A DNA stretch of 64,000 nucleotides from Clostridia bacterium (GCA_017397725.1 JAFQIA010000007.1:43152-107151), one strand, 5' to 3'. Positions 1 to 8,928 are shown, numbered from the stretch's first letter. Made by a program: numbers and translations. Notes: generated by a model from the letters alone, not told the origin.

Positions 1-17
1 TTTGATCCCTCACAACC

Positions 18-1016
18 TTACAGGAACCGGGATTTCCGGTTCATCTCAAGCAGAAAGTCCAAGGACTTTCCTGCACCCACAGCAACACATTCCATGGGAG
101 ACTCCGCAATATACACCGGGATTTCGGTGCTGACATTGATCAGTCTGCCCAGTCCCCGCAGTTTGGCTCCGCCGCCTGCCAGAACGATGCCGCTTTCCAT
201 AATATCCGACGCAAGCTCCGGCGGTGTATTCTCCAGCGCCATCTTGACTGCATCTACAATCTGGTTTGCATACTCCTGCAAAACCTCCCGAATCTCATCG
301 GTGGCAACAATGGCGGTTTTGGGAAGTCCTGTCACCATATCCCGTCCGCTGATTTCCATTTTTTCTTTGTCCTTGTGAAAGTACACCGACCCGATTTCAC
401 ACTTGACCTGCTCGGCAGTCACATCCCCAATGGAGGTGTTGTATCTCTTCTTCACATACTGGACGATGGCATTGTCAAAGGTTTCGCCTGCCACCCTCAC
501 CGAGTGGGAAACCACCACGCCGCCCAAAGAAACCACCGCAACCTCAGTGATTCCGGCGCCCACATTCACAATCATACTTCCGTGGGGCTGACTGATGTCC
601 ACCCCACAGCCAATGGCTGCTGCCAAGGGTTCTTCAATCAGATAAACCTCTCTGGCACCGGCACTCTGTGCCGCCTCGGTGACCGCACGGCGTTCTACCT
701 CGGTGATACTGCAAGGTACGCAAATCACCGTGCGCACCCGCAAAAAGTTGTTCTTGGTCGCCTTTTTGATGACATACCTTAAAAGCTCCACCGTTCCGCC
801 AAAGCTGGTAATCACACCATTGCGGATAGGCCGAAGTGCCTGCACCCCGTCCGGAGTTCTGCCCAGCATATCTCTGGCTTCATCCCCGATTGCCAAAACC
901 TGACGGGTCTTTCTGCTGCGAATCACCATGGATGGCTCATTCAGTACAATGCCGCTCTTTTTCTCATAAACCAAGGTGTTCGCCGTTCCCAGATCAATTC
1001 CCAAATCCATTGGCAT
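18..1016 (-). CDS. mreB: MreB-family actin-like cell-shape protein
   Basis: Actin-like ATPase of the MreB/Mbl family, which forms membrane-associated filaments guiding lateral wall synthesis. At 332 residues it has the usual family length. Phosphate-1 motif GIDLGTANT is at residues 6-14, and a glycine-rich adenosine motif AGGGAKLRG is near residue 280. The second phosphate loop reads NVGAGITEV (151-159), whereas MreB normally has DIGGGTTEV, so the conserved Asp is Asn here. ATG start with an AGGGAG ribosome site 8 bases upstream. It is the last gene seen in a minus-strand run nudix-zapA-U32-dut-maf-mreB, 4 bases after maf. mreC/mreD are not visible and may lie left of the window. Whether it is MreB or a divergent paralogue is uncertain. 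Confidence 0.9.
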   Translation of the reverse strand: MPMDLGIDLGTANTLVYEKKSGIVLNEPSMVIRSRKTRQVLAIGDEARDMLGRTPDGVQALRPIRNGVITSFGGTVELLRYVIKKATKNNFLRVRTVICVPCSITEVERRAVTEAAQSAGAREVYLIEEPLAAAIGCGVDISQPHGSMIVNVGAGITEVAVVSLGGVVVSHSVRVAGETFDNAIVQYVKKRYNTSIGDVTAEQVKCEIGSVYFHKDKEKMEISGRDMVTGLPKTAIVATDEIREVLQEYANQIVDAVKMALENTPPELASDIMESGIVLAGGGAKLRGLGRLINVSTEIPVYIAESPMECVAVGAGKSLDFLLEMNRKSRFL

Positions 1017-1020
1017 ACTA

Positions 1021-1617
1021 TCATCTCCCTGCGTTTGATAACAATTCTATCTGAAAGTTCTCTTTTAAGAGGATTCCCAGCTTGCACAAGGGTAATCCTA
1101 CCACATTGAAATAATCTCCTTGAATGCCTTCAATCAACAATGCGCCCAAATCCTGAATACCATAAGCGCCCGCCTTGTCCATAGGCTCGCCCGAGGCAAT
1201 GTACTGACGGATTTCCTCTTCGCTTAAATCACGAAAACGCACTTCGGTTACCTCTGCGTCGGTCACCGTCTTACCGGTTTGGGTATCGATGATTGCCACA
1301 CCGGTAAACACCCGATGCCGATTGCCCGAAAGTCGGGAGAGCATAGAAAACGCCTCCTCCTCGTCCCGAGGCTTGCCTAAAATCTGATTTTCCAGCACCA
1401 CCACGGTATCTGCCGCCAGAATGATGGCATCTTTTCCGCATTGGTCTGCAATATGCCGCGCCTTTTCCTCTGCCAATCGCTTGACGGTCTGCTCCGGCGA
1501 TTCTCCGGCAATCAACGTTTCCTCGCTGTCATCGGTCATCACCGAAAAGGCAGGCAACAATCGGCTTAATAACTCCCGCCGCCTTGGCGACTGGGATGCC
1601 AAGATAAATTCTTTCAT
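1021..1617 (-). CDS. maf: Maf-family nucleotide pyrophosphatase
   Basis: Maf/YhdE house-cleaning pyrophosphatase that hydrolyses (modified) nucleoside triphosphates such as dTTP and UTP to monophosphates. Visible motifs are the N-terminal substrate loop SQSPRRRELL, the AADTVV core and the GKPRDEEEA segment, all family hallmarks. Length about 198 residues is normal. I chose the ATG at 1617, not the TTG directly before it, because AAGGAGC lies at proper spacing from the ATG. It sits between dut and mreB, an arrangement in which two nucleotide-pool sanitising enzymes (dUTPase and Maf) are adjacent. Confidence 0.93.
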   Translation of the reverse strand: MKEFILASQSPRRRELLSRLLPAFSVMTDDSEETLIAGESPEQTVKRLAEEKARHIADQCGKDAIILAADTVVVLENQILGKPRDEEEAFSMLSRLSGNRHRVFTGVAIIDTQTGKTVTDAEVTEVRFRDLSEEEIRQYIASGEPMDKAGAYGIQDLGALLIEGIQGDYFNVVGLPLCKLGILLKENFQIELLSNAGR

Positions 1618-1629
1618 CAAAATAGCTCC

Positions 1630-2064
1630 TTAAAATCCCGTGGATCCGAATCCACCACTGCCACGGTCGGTTTTTTCCAGTTCCTCCACCACGGTCAAAT
1701 CCGCAAGGGCAACCGGGAGAAATACCATTTGCGCAATCCGGTCCCCCGGATTGACGGTATAATCGTGGCCTGAAATATTATGCAGTACCACCCGAATCTC
1801 TCCGGTGTAGTCGCTGTCAATCACGCCAACACAGTTTGCCATAGAAATTCCCTTTTTGTACGCCAAACCGCTGCGGGGGAAGATAAATCCGCCATAGCCC
1901 TTGGGAATCTGCATGGCAATTCCGGTGGGAATCATGGCTCTGCCACCTACCTTTAACACAATAGGGGCATCCATTGCCGCAGACAGGTCCATCCCTGCAC
2001 TTCCGTCGGTGGCATATTCCGGTTTGATGGCTTTGTCATTGAGATATTTGATTTTTACTTCCAT
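1630..2064 (-). CDS. dut: dUTP diphosphatase
   Basis: Trimeric dUTPase converting dUTP to dUMP and PPi, which keeps uracil out of DNA and supplies dUMP for thymidylate synthesis. All five family motifs are present in order: AGMDLSAA near residue 24, PRSGLAYKKGI near 63, GVIDSDYTGEI near 79, GDRIAQMVF near 107 and the flexible C-terminal DRGSGGFGSTG arm. The 144-residue length is typical. ATG start with AAAGGA 8 bases upstream. Close spacing to the U32 gene (16 bases) and maf (13 bases) indicates cotranscription. Confidence 0.96.
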   Translation of the reverse strand: MEVKIKYLNDKAIKPEYATDGSAGMDLSAAMDAPIVLKVGGRAMIPTGIAMQIPKGYGGFIFPRSGLAYKKGISMANCVGVIDSDYTGEIRVVLHNISGHDYTVNPGDRIAQMVFLPVALADLTVVEELEKTDRGSGGFGSTGF

Positions 2065-2079
2065 AATCGTAATCCTTTC

Positions 2080-4131
2080 TTACAAAACTCCTTTATAAAA
2101 ATGCAAGCGGGTATATTCCTCCGGTACAGAAACCGGAGCCTTCCCGAAATATTGTGCCGCAATCTCCCTACATTGTTCGGGCTCCTCAACCGTAAAAAGC
2201 AACCGCCCATATGCAATGCCGGTTTTTGTCACATCCGCAAGCTTGTCCGCCGCAAACAAGGGCACGCTGTTGAGAATCACGCTCCGGCATACATCATCAT
2301 CCTTGATGACCGGAAACACCGTTCCCTTGCGGTCGGTGAGGGTTCCATTTCCGCTACAAGTACAGGAATCCTGATTTTTCAGTACACAGTTTTCGGTAAT
2401 CATTAAGGGCAGATGTCCGTAAATCAGCAGTTCTAAGGGAATGCTTTTTTGGATATCCCGCACCTGTGCCAGATTCAATTCCGCGGACAGGCAAAGGGTA
2501 TCGATGCCCATTTCCTCCCATTGGCGCACTGCCGACGAGGATGCCACATTCAGCCGATGCCCGCCGTGGAGCTTCCAGTTTTTTTGGCTGAGCCAATGGA
2601 TGTTCTCTGCCCGAAGATGAGTAAATCCCATCTCTGATAACTGCTGAAGTTGCCCCCAGACTTTCTGTTGCCCATCATCGGTCACAATCACCGGCGGAGC
2701 AACCACCACCCGCTCTTTCTCGGCAAGATAGTTTTCCGGCGCCTTGATCAGCACCGAAAGAGGCAGGTCGATATATCCAAAAGGAAAATCCTTGATGGCA
2801 TCAAACTGCTCTGCCGTTCTTACCGATGCGGTCAGCTGCATCTCCTGTTTTTGATTGGGAAACGACTCTTGGGGCAGGGAAACAAAGGGCTTTTTCGCAT
2901 CTTTTTGTATTGCTTCCTCCAGCTTGGCAATCCCATCCCGCCGCAGTTGGTTCAACATTTTCACCGGAGCAAAGGGTCTGCCTGCCACCTCCACCTCGAT
3001 GAGGGAAAACACAAACGCCGTGCCGCCGGTTTTGGAAATCTGTCCTACCACTCCATCTTTGGTTGCAGGATTCTTTTCCGCCCGCGGAAGGGGTTCTTCT
3101 CCAACGACTTCTATCTGCTCCCCCATTGCTTTGAGGGAAAGTCGGGGGCGTTCCCCCTCTTTCAGCCAGACCTTGCAAACTACCTTAGTTTGCCGTTCCT
3201 CAGCGTGGGGCATCTCCATCTCCCCGCCTTTGGCATAGGGGTTATCCGGCTTGTCAAAGGCAAACATCTCTTTGCCTTTTTGATTCTTCCAATATCCATC
3301 GGTTAACCCGCCCCGATAGAACACCCGATTTAAGCGGGTTTCTTCCTCTTTGGTGGGCTGCCTGTTTTCGTCTATACATCGGCGATATGCCGCTACCACC
3401 TCTGCCACATAGGCAGGGCCTTTCATTCTCCCCTCAATTTTCAGGGAGGCAATCCCCAGTTCCTCAAGGGTTTTCAGGTGCCGCATCAGGCACATATCCT
3501 TCAGGCTGAGGAAAAATTTCTCATTTCCATTTTTGCCTTGGTACGGCTGTCGGCATGGCTGGGCACATTTGCCCCGATTGCCACTTCTGCCGCCCAGAAC
3601 ACTACTCATCAGGCATTGTCCCGAATAGCTCATACACATGGCTCCGTGGACAAACACCTCCAATTCCGCCTGGCAGTTGTGGGCGATATATCCAATCTCT
3701 TCTGCCGAAAGCTCACGGGCAAGCACCACCCGCTGGACCCCCAAGCTTTCCAGCATTTTCACCCCGCTTAGATTATGCACCGTCATCTGGGTGCTTGCAT
3801 GAATGGGAAGGTCAGGGCAAATCTGCCGAATCCGCCGAAGCACTCCCATATCCTGCACAATCACACCATCTACACCCGCATCGGCGAGCAGGGCAATCAG
3901 GGAATCCAGTTCCTCATATTCCCTGTCAAGGGTCATGGTATTGACCGTCACATAAGTCTTTACACCCCGCAAACGGCAATAGGAAACCGCCTCCCGAAGT
4001 TCCTCCTCCGAGAAGTTGTCCGCAAAACTTCTTGCGCCAAACTGCTTGCCCGCAAAGTAGACCGCATCTGTGCCATACTTCACCGCAGTTTTTAAGCATT
4101 CCATATTCCCCGCAGGTGCCAGTAGTTCCAT
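2080..4131 (-). CDS. U32-family protein, RlhA-like (23S rRNA hydroxylation)
   Basis: Peptidase-family-U32 protein of the long (683-residue) type with a C-terminal extension, as in E. coli RlhA, which is needed for 5-hydroxycytidine at 23S rRNA position 2501. The N-terminal TIM-barrel-like part begins with LLAPAGNMECLKTAV. The U32 signature (FVHGAMCMSYSGQC, then GNRGKCAQPCR) with its four cysteines, expected to hold an iron-sulfur cluster, is at about residues 160-195. The C-terminal half is the less conserved DUF3656-like part. These proteins are historically called collagenase-like peptidases, but RNA hydroxylation is the better supported role. The assignment to the RlhA branch rather than TrhP rests on length only. 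Confidence 0.8.
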   Translation of the reverse strand: MELLAPAGNMECLKTAVKYGTDAVYFAGKQFGARSFADNFSEEELREAVSYCRLRGVKTYVTVNTMTLDREYEELDSLIALLADAGVDGVIVQDMGVLRRIRQICPDLPIHASTQMTVHNLSGVKMLESLGVQRVVLARELSAEEIGYIAHNCQAELEVFVHGAMCMSYSGQCLMSSVLGGRSGNRGKCAQPCRQPYQGKNGNEKFFLSLKDMCLMRHLKTLEELGIASLKIEGRMKGPAYVAEVVAAYRRCIDENRQPTKEEETRLNRVFYRGGLTDGYWKNQKGKEMFAFDKPDNPYAKGGEMEMPHAEERQTKVVCKVWLKEGERPRLSLKAMGEQIEVVGEEPLPRAEKNPATKDGVVGQISKTGGTAFVFSLIEVEVAGRPFAPVKMLNQLRRDGIAKLEEAIQKDAKKPFVSLPQESFPNQKQEMQLTASVRTAEQFDAIKDFPFGYIDLPLSVLIKAPENYLAEKERVVVAPPVIVTDDGQQKVWGQLQQLSEMGFTHLRAENIHWLSQKNWKLHGGHRLNVASSSAVRQWEEMGIDTLCLSAELNLAQVRDIQKSIPLELLIYGHLPLMITENCVLKNQDSCTCSGNGTLTDRKGTVFPVIKDDDVCRSVILNSVPLFAADKLADVTKTGIAYGRLLFTVEEPEQCREIAAQYFGKAPVSVPEEYTRLHFYKGVL

Positions 4132-4145
4132 TCTATTCCTCCGTC

Positions 4146-4529
4146 TTATCGGGGTCTGCGCAATGCAGACAGCTCGGTTTCCCGCTTGGCAAGCTCAATC
4201 TGCAGTTTGTGGATATCATCCTTCAGCTTGTCCACTTCCTGCTTTGCCAGAGCAAGTTCCTCGTTCTTTGCATGGGATTCCTCGGTGTAGTGGGTAAGTT
4301 CTGCCCGCAGATTGTCCAGAATTTCTTCATTCTTGAGCAAATCATCTGCAATGTTGATAGACGCCAGAACCGCTGTCATCGCCGTACTCAAATGCTTGTT
4401 TCCCTCTTGGATCTGCGCCATGCGTTTGTTGACCAGAAGCGCAACCCTCTGCACATATTCTTCCGGCTCATTGGTGACCAGAACATATTCTGCATTGTTG
4501 ATTTTTACTTCTACTCTTTTGTTCTCCAT
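4146..4529 (-). CDS. zapA: Cell division protein ZapA
   Basis: ZapA binds and bundles FtsZ protofilaments at the division ring. The protein has the ZapA N-terminal globular region (RVEVKINNAEYVL, then EEYVQRVALLVNKRM) and a long charged helical tail from about residue 70 to the end, which should form the coiled-coil tetramer. I chose the ATG at 4529 because the AAAGG site lies 9 bases upstream; the in-frame ATG at 4538 directly abuts that site and is unlikely. The gene follows the nudix gene by 5 bases and precedes the U32 gene. Confidence 0.85.
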   Translation of the reverse strand: MENKRVEVKINNAEYVLVTNEPEEYVQRVALLVNKRMAQIQEGNKHLSTAMTAVLASINIADDLLKNEEILDNLRAELTHYTEESHAKNEELALAKQEVDKLKDDIHKLQIELAKRETELSALRRPR

Positions 4530-4534
4530 GACTT

Positions 4535-5068
4535 TCATCCTTTCAAACTGACCGCTTTCAAAATCCCTGCCACGGTCTTGGCATCATTGATTTCATTCTT
4601 CATAATTTTGGAAAGTACTTCATTAAGGGGCATCCTTACAATATCCAGATATTCATCAGGATCAGGATGGGTTTCCCCTTGGGTGAGCCCCGTTGCCAGA
4701 TACATATGGGTCTTTTCATCGGTAAAGCCAGGGGATGGATAGATGAATCCCAGATAGACAAACTCCTCTGCCTTAAGTCCGGTTTCTTCTTCCAGTTCCC
4801 TCATTCCGCAGAGGCGGTGATCCTCCCCCGCATCCAGCTTTCCTGCCGGAATCTCATAGATGGCATCCTCAATGGGTTTGCGAAACTGCTTGACCAGCAC
4901 CACACGATCTTCCTCATCGATTGCCACCACGCCAACCCCGCCAGGATGGAATACCAGTTCCCGCTCTGCCAAAGAACCGTCAGGCATTTCTACCTCATCC
5001 ACCTTGAGGGTGACGATTCTTCCTTTAAAAATCTCTTTGGAAGTAACGGATTTTTCTTCAAATATCAT
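4535..5068 (-). CDS. NUDIX hydrolase, ADP-ribose pyrophosphatase type
   Basis: Nudix hydrolase of the ADP-ribose diphosphatase (NudF/YqkG) type, cleaving ADP-ribose to AMP and ribose 5-phosphate. The Nudix box GX5EX7REUXEEXGU is complete, from G-K-L-D-A-G-E through R-E-L-E-E-E-T-G-L at about residues 77-99. An upstream EIPAGKLDAGE and the downstream PSPGFTDE segment are typical of ADPR hydrolases. Length 177 is normal. ATG start with GAGGT 7 bases upstream. First gene of the nudix-zapA-U32-dut-maf-mreB run; two stem-loops separate it from gdhA. Confidence 0.9.
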   Translation of the reverse strand: MIFEEKSVTSKEIFKGRIVTLKVDEVEMPDGSLAERELVFHPGGVGVVAIDEEDRVVLVKQFRKPIEDAIYEIPAGKLDAGEDHRLCGMRELEEETGLKAEEFVYLGFIYPSPGFTDEKTHMYLATGLTQGETHPDPDEYLDIVRMPLNEVLSKIMKNEINDAKTVAGILKAVSLKG

Positions 5069-5084
5069 AACATCTACCTCGTTT

Positions 5085-5164
5085 CTGTCAATCTGTGAAG
5101 GGGTCTTTCAAAAAGGCATCTTCACAGGTTGACAGGCACAAGTCCGCAAAAGCGGACCTGTGCC
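5085..5164 (-). repeat. Two tandem stem-loops between gdhA and the nudix gene
   Basis: The first stem pairs 5085-5100 with 5120-5135 (16 pairs, one non-Watson-Crick, 19-base loop). The second pairs 5135-5147 with 5152-5164 (13 pairs, one non-Watson-Crick, AAAA loop on the plus strand). They share base 5135. Neither has a clear poly-T tract on either strand, so they are not ordinary intrinsic terminators. They may slow or end gdhA transcription, stabilise the gdhA 3' end, or be a chromosomal repeat. Confidence 0.6.
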
Positions 5165-5178
5165 CTGTTTGTCATTTC

Positions 5179-6534
5179 TTATACAATTCCCTGAGCCATC
5201 ATTGCGTTTGCCACTTTCTTAAAGCCTGCAATGTTACCGCCGGCTACCAAATCATAGCCAAGACCGTATTCTTCCGCAGCCTCCATAGAAACCTTGTGAA
5301 TGTTCATCATGATGCCCTTGAGCTTTTCGTCCACTTCTTCTGCGGACCAGCCATATCTCATAGAGTTCTGTGCCATTTCCAGAGCGGAAACTGCAACACC
5401 GCCGGCATTGACTGCCTTGGACGGACCAACGATCAGACCCTTAGAGCGCAATTCTACCATTGCCTCGTTGGTGGTGGGCATATTGGCAACCTCGATGTAG
5501 TACTTGGTGCCATTGGCAAGAATCTGTGCTGCTTCCTTCATGCCGATTTCGTTCTGGGTTGCACAAGGCATACAGATGTCTACCTTAACACCCCAAGGCT
5601 TCTCGCCTGCGTGGAATTCGCAACCAAACTTTTCTGCATAGTCCTGTGCACGGTCACGACCGGAGGAACGCATTTCCAGAAGATAATCCCACTTTTCCTG
5701 AGTGCCAACGCCATCGGGATCATATACATAACCATCCGGACCGGAGATGGTGACAACCTTACCGCCCAGCTCGGTTACCTTTTGGCAAACGCCCCAAGCA
5801 ACATTGCCGAAACCAGAAACTGCAACGGTCTTACCTACAAAGGTATCACCCTCGTGCTTGAGCACTTCGTTTGCATAATAAGTAGCACCGAAACCGGTTG
5901 CCTCGGGACGAATCAAAGAACCGCCGTATTCCAGACCCTTACCGGTCAGAACGCCGTTCTCCCAGCAACCCTTGATTCTCTTATACTGGCCGTAGAGGAA
6001 ACCAATCTCTCTGCCGCCAACACCGATATCTCCTGCAGGAACGTCCACATCAGGGCCGATATGTCTGTAAAGCTCGGTCATAAACGCCTGACAGAACCGC
6101 ATAATTTCGCCATCGCTCTTGCCTCTGGGGTCAAAGTCAGAACCACCCTTACCGCCGCCGATAGGAAGACCGGTCAAGCTGTTTTTGAAGGTCTGCTCAA
6201 AGCCCAAAAACTTGATGATGCCGGAATATACAGACGGATGGAAACGCAGACCGCCCTTATACGGACCGATTGCGCTGTTGAACTGTACACGGAAGCCTCT
6301 GTTTACCTGAGTCTTGCCCTGGTCATCCACCCAAGAGATACGGAAGGTAATCATTCTTTCCGGCTCTACCAGTCTTTCAATCAAGCCGTTTGCCTCATAC
6401 TCCGGATGCATTGCAACCACCGGTTCGATGGATTCAAATACTTCCTCTACGGTCTGCAGAAACTCAGGCTCGTTTTTATCTCTCGCCTGAACCTGTTCAA
6501 ACACTCTCTTTAAGTACTCATTTTTTAATGCCAT
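5179..6534 (-). CDS. gdhA: Glutamate dehydrogenase, NADP-specific type
   Basis: Hexameric glutamate dehydrogenase catalysing reversible reductive amination of 2-oxoglutarate. At 451 residues it matches the small-hexamer, NADP-type enzyme. Visible features are the glutamate-site GGGKGGSDFDP with catalytic lysine near residue 126, the VPAGDIGVGGREIG loop near 165 and the Rossmann VAVSGFGNVAWG near 240. ATG start with AAAGGAG 9 bases upstream. It lies 26 bases after the NfnB-like gene and is probably cotranscribed with it from the promoter upstream of nfnA, linking NADPH supply to ammonium assimilation. Confidence 0.95.
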   Translation of the reverse strand: MALKNEYLKRVFEQVQARDKNEPEFLQTVEEVFESIEPVVAMHPEYEANGLIERLVEPERMITFRISWVDDQGKTQVNRGFRVQFNSAIGPYKGGLRFHPSVYSGIIKFLGFEQTFKNSLTGLPIGGGKGGSDFDPRGKSDGEIMRFCQAFMTELYRHIGPDVDVPAGDIGVGGREIGFLYGQYKRIKGCWENGVLTGKGLEYGGSLIRPEATGFGATYYANEVLKHEGDTFVGKTVAVSGFGNVAWGVCQKVTELGGKVVTISGPDGYVYDPDGVGTQEKWDYLLEMRSSGRDRAQDYAEKFGCEFHAGEKPWGVKVDICMPCATQNEIGMKEAAQILANGTKYYIEVANMPTTNEAMVELRSKGLIVGPSKAVNAGGVAVSALEMAQNSMRYGWSAEEVDEKLKGIMMNIHKVSMEAAEEYGLGYDLVAGGNIAGFKKVANAMMAQGIV

Positions 6535-6560
6535 TTTTCATTTCTCCTTTTATATAAATT

Positions 6561-7970
6561 TTATTCTTTTTCTGTTTTTTCATCCGCAAGGTATTCATCC
6601 ATCGCCTGCGCGGCAGTTTTGCCAGCGCCCATAGCAAGAATCACCGTTGCGGCGCCGGTGACGGCATCGCCGCCGGCATAGACACCTTGTTTGGAGGTTT
6701 CTCCCGTTTCCTCTTTGACCACAATACAGCCACGGCTGTTGGTTTCCAGATCAGGGGTGGTACTGCGAATCAGGGGGTTGGGGGACTGACCGATGGCAAC
6801 AATCACCGTGTCCACATCCATACAGAACTCACTGCCCTCAATCTTGGTCACACTCTTACGGCCTGAGCTATCCGGCGTACCCAACTCCATCCGGATACAT
6901 TCCATCTGCTCAATCCAGCCATCGTCAGTGCCCAGAATCCGGATCGGATTGCAAAGGAGCTCAAAAATAACTCCTTCATCCTTGGCGTGCTGGATTTCCT
7001 CACTGCGGGCGGGCATTTCATCCGCACCCCGACGATAGACAATGGATACCTGTTCGGCACCCAATCTCTTGGCACATCTTGCCGCATCCATGGCGACATT
7101 ACCGCCGCCAATGACAGCCACCTTTTTGCCGATGCGGATTGGGGTATCATATTCGGGGAACCGATACGCCTTCATCAAATTGATACGGGTCAAAAACTCA
7201 TTGGCAGAATACACACCATTGAGGTTTTCTCCCTCGATACCCATAAAGCTGGGCAATCCCGCTCCGGTACCGATGAACACCGCATCAAAGCCCTCGTCCG
7301 TGAGAAGTTCTTCCACCGAAAGCACCTTACCGATGACCATATCGGTCATAATGGTAACCCCGATTTCTTTCAATTTGTCAATCTCTGCCTTGACAATCTC
7401 CTTGGGCAGACGGAATTCAGGGATTCCGTAAACCAAAACCCCGCCGGGGGTGTGAAAGGCTTCAAATACCGTAACGGCATATCCTTTTTTGGCAAGGTCT
7501 CCCGCACAGGTAAGCCCTGCGGGCCCTGCGCCCACCACCGCAACCTTTTTGCCGTTGGGCTCAGGGAGAGGAGTTTCCTTTCTGCCGTGTTTGCGATACC
7601 AGTCCGCCACAAACCGTTCCAGTCTGCCGATTGCCACCGGCTCACCCTTGTTGTGACGCACACACCGTGCCTCACATTGGCTCTCTTGGGGGCAAACTCT
7701 GCCGCACACTGCAGGCAAAGAACTGGTTTCCTGAATCTTGTGATAAGCTTCTTCAAACTTCCGCTCTGCCACCAGTCCGATAAATTCGGGAATCTTAACC
7801 TTGACAGGACAGCCCTCAATACACAACGGCTTTTTACAACGGAAGCAACGCTGTGCCTCCTCCACCGCCATTTCCGCGGTGTAGCCTATGGCTACCTCGT
7901 CAAAGTTCTTGTTTCTCACATTCGGCTCCTGTTCAGGCATTTCCACTTTTTTCTGCGATAAGTTAAGCAT
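6561..7970 (-). CDS. nfnB: NfnB-like / glutamate synthase small-chain-like FAD, NADPH oxidoreductase
   Basis: Large-subunit homologue of NADH-dependent reduced ferredoxin:NADP+ oxidoreductase (NfnAB); the same family is annotated gltA/GltD or SudA. The N-terminal cysteine-rich part (CFRCKKPLCIEGCPV and CGRVCPQESQCEARC, about residues 42-110) should bind two Fe4S4 clusters. FAD-binding GAGPAGLTCAGDL is near residue 148 and NAD(P)-binding GGGNVAMDAAR near 290. 469 residues is normal. Its start overlaps the end of nfnA by 8 bases, so translation is probably coupled. The neighbouring NfnA partner supports Nfn over a true glutamate synthase, since no large GOGAT subunit is near. Confidence 0.88.
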   Translation of the reverse strand: MLNLSQKKVEMPEQEPNVRNKNFDEVAIGYTAEMAVEEAQRCFRCKKPLCIEGCPVKVKIPEFIGLVAERKFEEAYHKIQETSSLPAVCGRVCPQESQCEARCVRHNKGEPVAIGRLERFVADWYRKHGRKETPLPEPNGKKVAVVGAGPAGLTCAGDLAKKGYAVTVFEAFHTPGGVLVYGIPEFRLPKEIVKAEIDKLKEIGVTIMTDMVIGKVLSVEELLTDEGFDAVFIGTGAGLPSFMGIEGENLNGVYSANEFLTRINLMKAYRFPEYDTPIRIGKKVAVIGGGNVAMDAARCAKRLGAEQVSIVYRRGADEMPARSEEIQHAKDEGVIFELLCNPIRILGTDDGWIEQMECIRMELGTPDSSGRKSVTKIEGSEFCMDVDTVIVAIGQSPNPLIRSTTPDLETNSRGCIVVKEETGETSKQGVYAGGDAVTGAATVILAMGAGKTAAQAMDEYLADEKTEKE

Positions 7971-8805
7971 GGTTCATACCCTCCAGTCTGCACAAATGCT
8001 CGGTTGCCTGACGTTCTTCCTTGGCAAATACCTTGCTCCGGCGAATCGCCTCGTCAAAGTCCACCAGATGTCCGTCAAAGTCCGGCCCGTCCACACAGGC
8101 GAACTTGGTTTCGCCATCCACAGTGACCCGACAGCCTCCGCACATTCCCGTGCCGTCAATCATAATAGAATTCATACTCACAATGGTTTTGATGCCATAA
8201 GGTCGGGTGAGCTCGCTCACCGCCCGCATCATCACCAGAGGTCCAATGGCAATTACCGCATCGTAATGCTTGCCTGCTTTGAGCAGCTCCTCCAGCTTTT
8301 GGGTGACAAACCCCTGCTGACCATTCGAACCGTCATCGGTCATAATATAGAGATTGCTACAGGATTCTCTGCAGGCATCCTTCAAGATAATCATATCCTG
8401 ATTCCGAAATCCGTTAATCATATCCACCTTGGCACCCATCTGGTGCAGCTTTTTCGCTTGGGGATAAGCAATCGCCGTACCCAAGCCGCCGCCAATCACC
8501 GCAACGGACTTGAATTCCTCCAGCTCTGACGCCTTGCCCAAAGGCCCTACAAAGTCTAAGAGCGCATCCCCCGCCCCCAGCTGATTCAGCCGACGGGTGG
8601 TCTGCCCTACAATTTGAAAAATCACCGTTACCGTCCCTCTGTCACGGTCAAAATCCGCAATGGTAAAAGGAACCCGCTCGCCCTGCTCATCAATCCGCAA
8701 AATGATGAACTGCCCCGGTTCTGCTTTTCTTGCCACATAGGGCGCTTTGACCTCAATCAACGAAACGGTATCGTTTAGTATTTCTTTTCTAATAATCGGG
8801 AACAA
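7963..8805 (-). CDS. nfnA: NfnA-like FAD/Fe2S2 oxidoreductase subunit
   Basis: Small subunit of the NfnAB/SudB type, related to dihydroorotate dehydrogenase electron-transfer subunits. The N-terminal FAD-binding barrel includes EPGQFIILRIDE and RVPFTIADFD. The NAD-binding GGGLGTAIAYPQAKKL is near residue 105, and a C-terminal Fe2S2 region has cysteines in GMCGGCRVTV and FACVDGPDF (about 215-240). It starts with TTG at 8805, supported by GGAGG 9 bases upstream. The complex can couple NADH and reduced ferredoxin to NADPH formation by electron bifurcation. First gene of nfnA-nfnB-gdhA, with a good promoter upstream. Confidence 0.88.
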   Translation of the reverse strand: MFPIIRKEILNDTVSLIEVKAPYVARKAEPGQFIILRIDEQGERVPFTIADFDRDRGTVTVIFQIVGQTTRRLNQLGAGDALLDFVGPLGKASELEEFKSVAVIGGGLGTAIAYPQAKKLHQMGAKVDMINGFRNQDMIILKDACRESCSNLYIMTDDGSNGQQGFVTQKLEELLKAGKHYDAVIAIGPLVMMRAVSELTRPYGIKTIVSMNSIMIDGTGMCGGCRVTVDGETKFACVDGPDFDGHLVDFDEAIRRSKVFAKEERQATEHLCRLEGMNHA

Positions 8806-8866
8806 GAAACAACACCTCCGTCACAAAATAAAAAAGATTCTACTCTCCCACTCTCATAATCAATCT

Positions 8867-8895
8867 ATTATAGCACAGTTTCGCCACTGTTTCAA
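8867..8895 (-). promoter_or_regulatory. Sigma-A promoter of nfnA-nfnB-gdhA
   Basis: On the minus strand, a -35 box TTGAAA (8890-8895) and a perfect -10 box TATAAT (8867-8872) are separated by 17 bases. The spacer contains the imperfect dyad CAGTGGCGAAACTG. About 60 bases of leader separate it from the nfnA start. Confidence 0.8.
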
Positions 8896-8928
8896 TGATT
8901 TTTTGCAAAAAACTTTGCCTTTTATGGC

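Noticed and set aside
2080..4131. Annotation as a collagenase-type protease
   Set aside because: The four-cysteine signature and family evidence favour RNA hydroxylation; no protease catalytic site is visible.
6561..7970. Annotation as glutamate synthase small chain
   Set aside because: No large GOGAT subunit nearby, and the overlapping NfnA-like gene fits the Nfn complex better.
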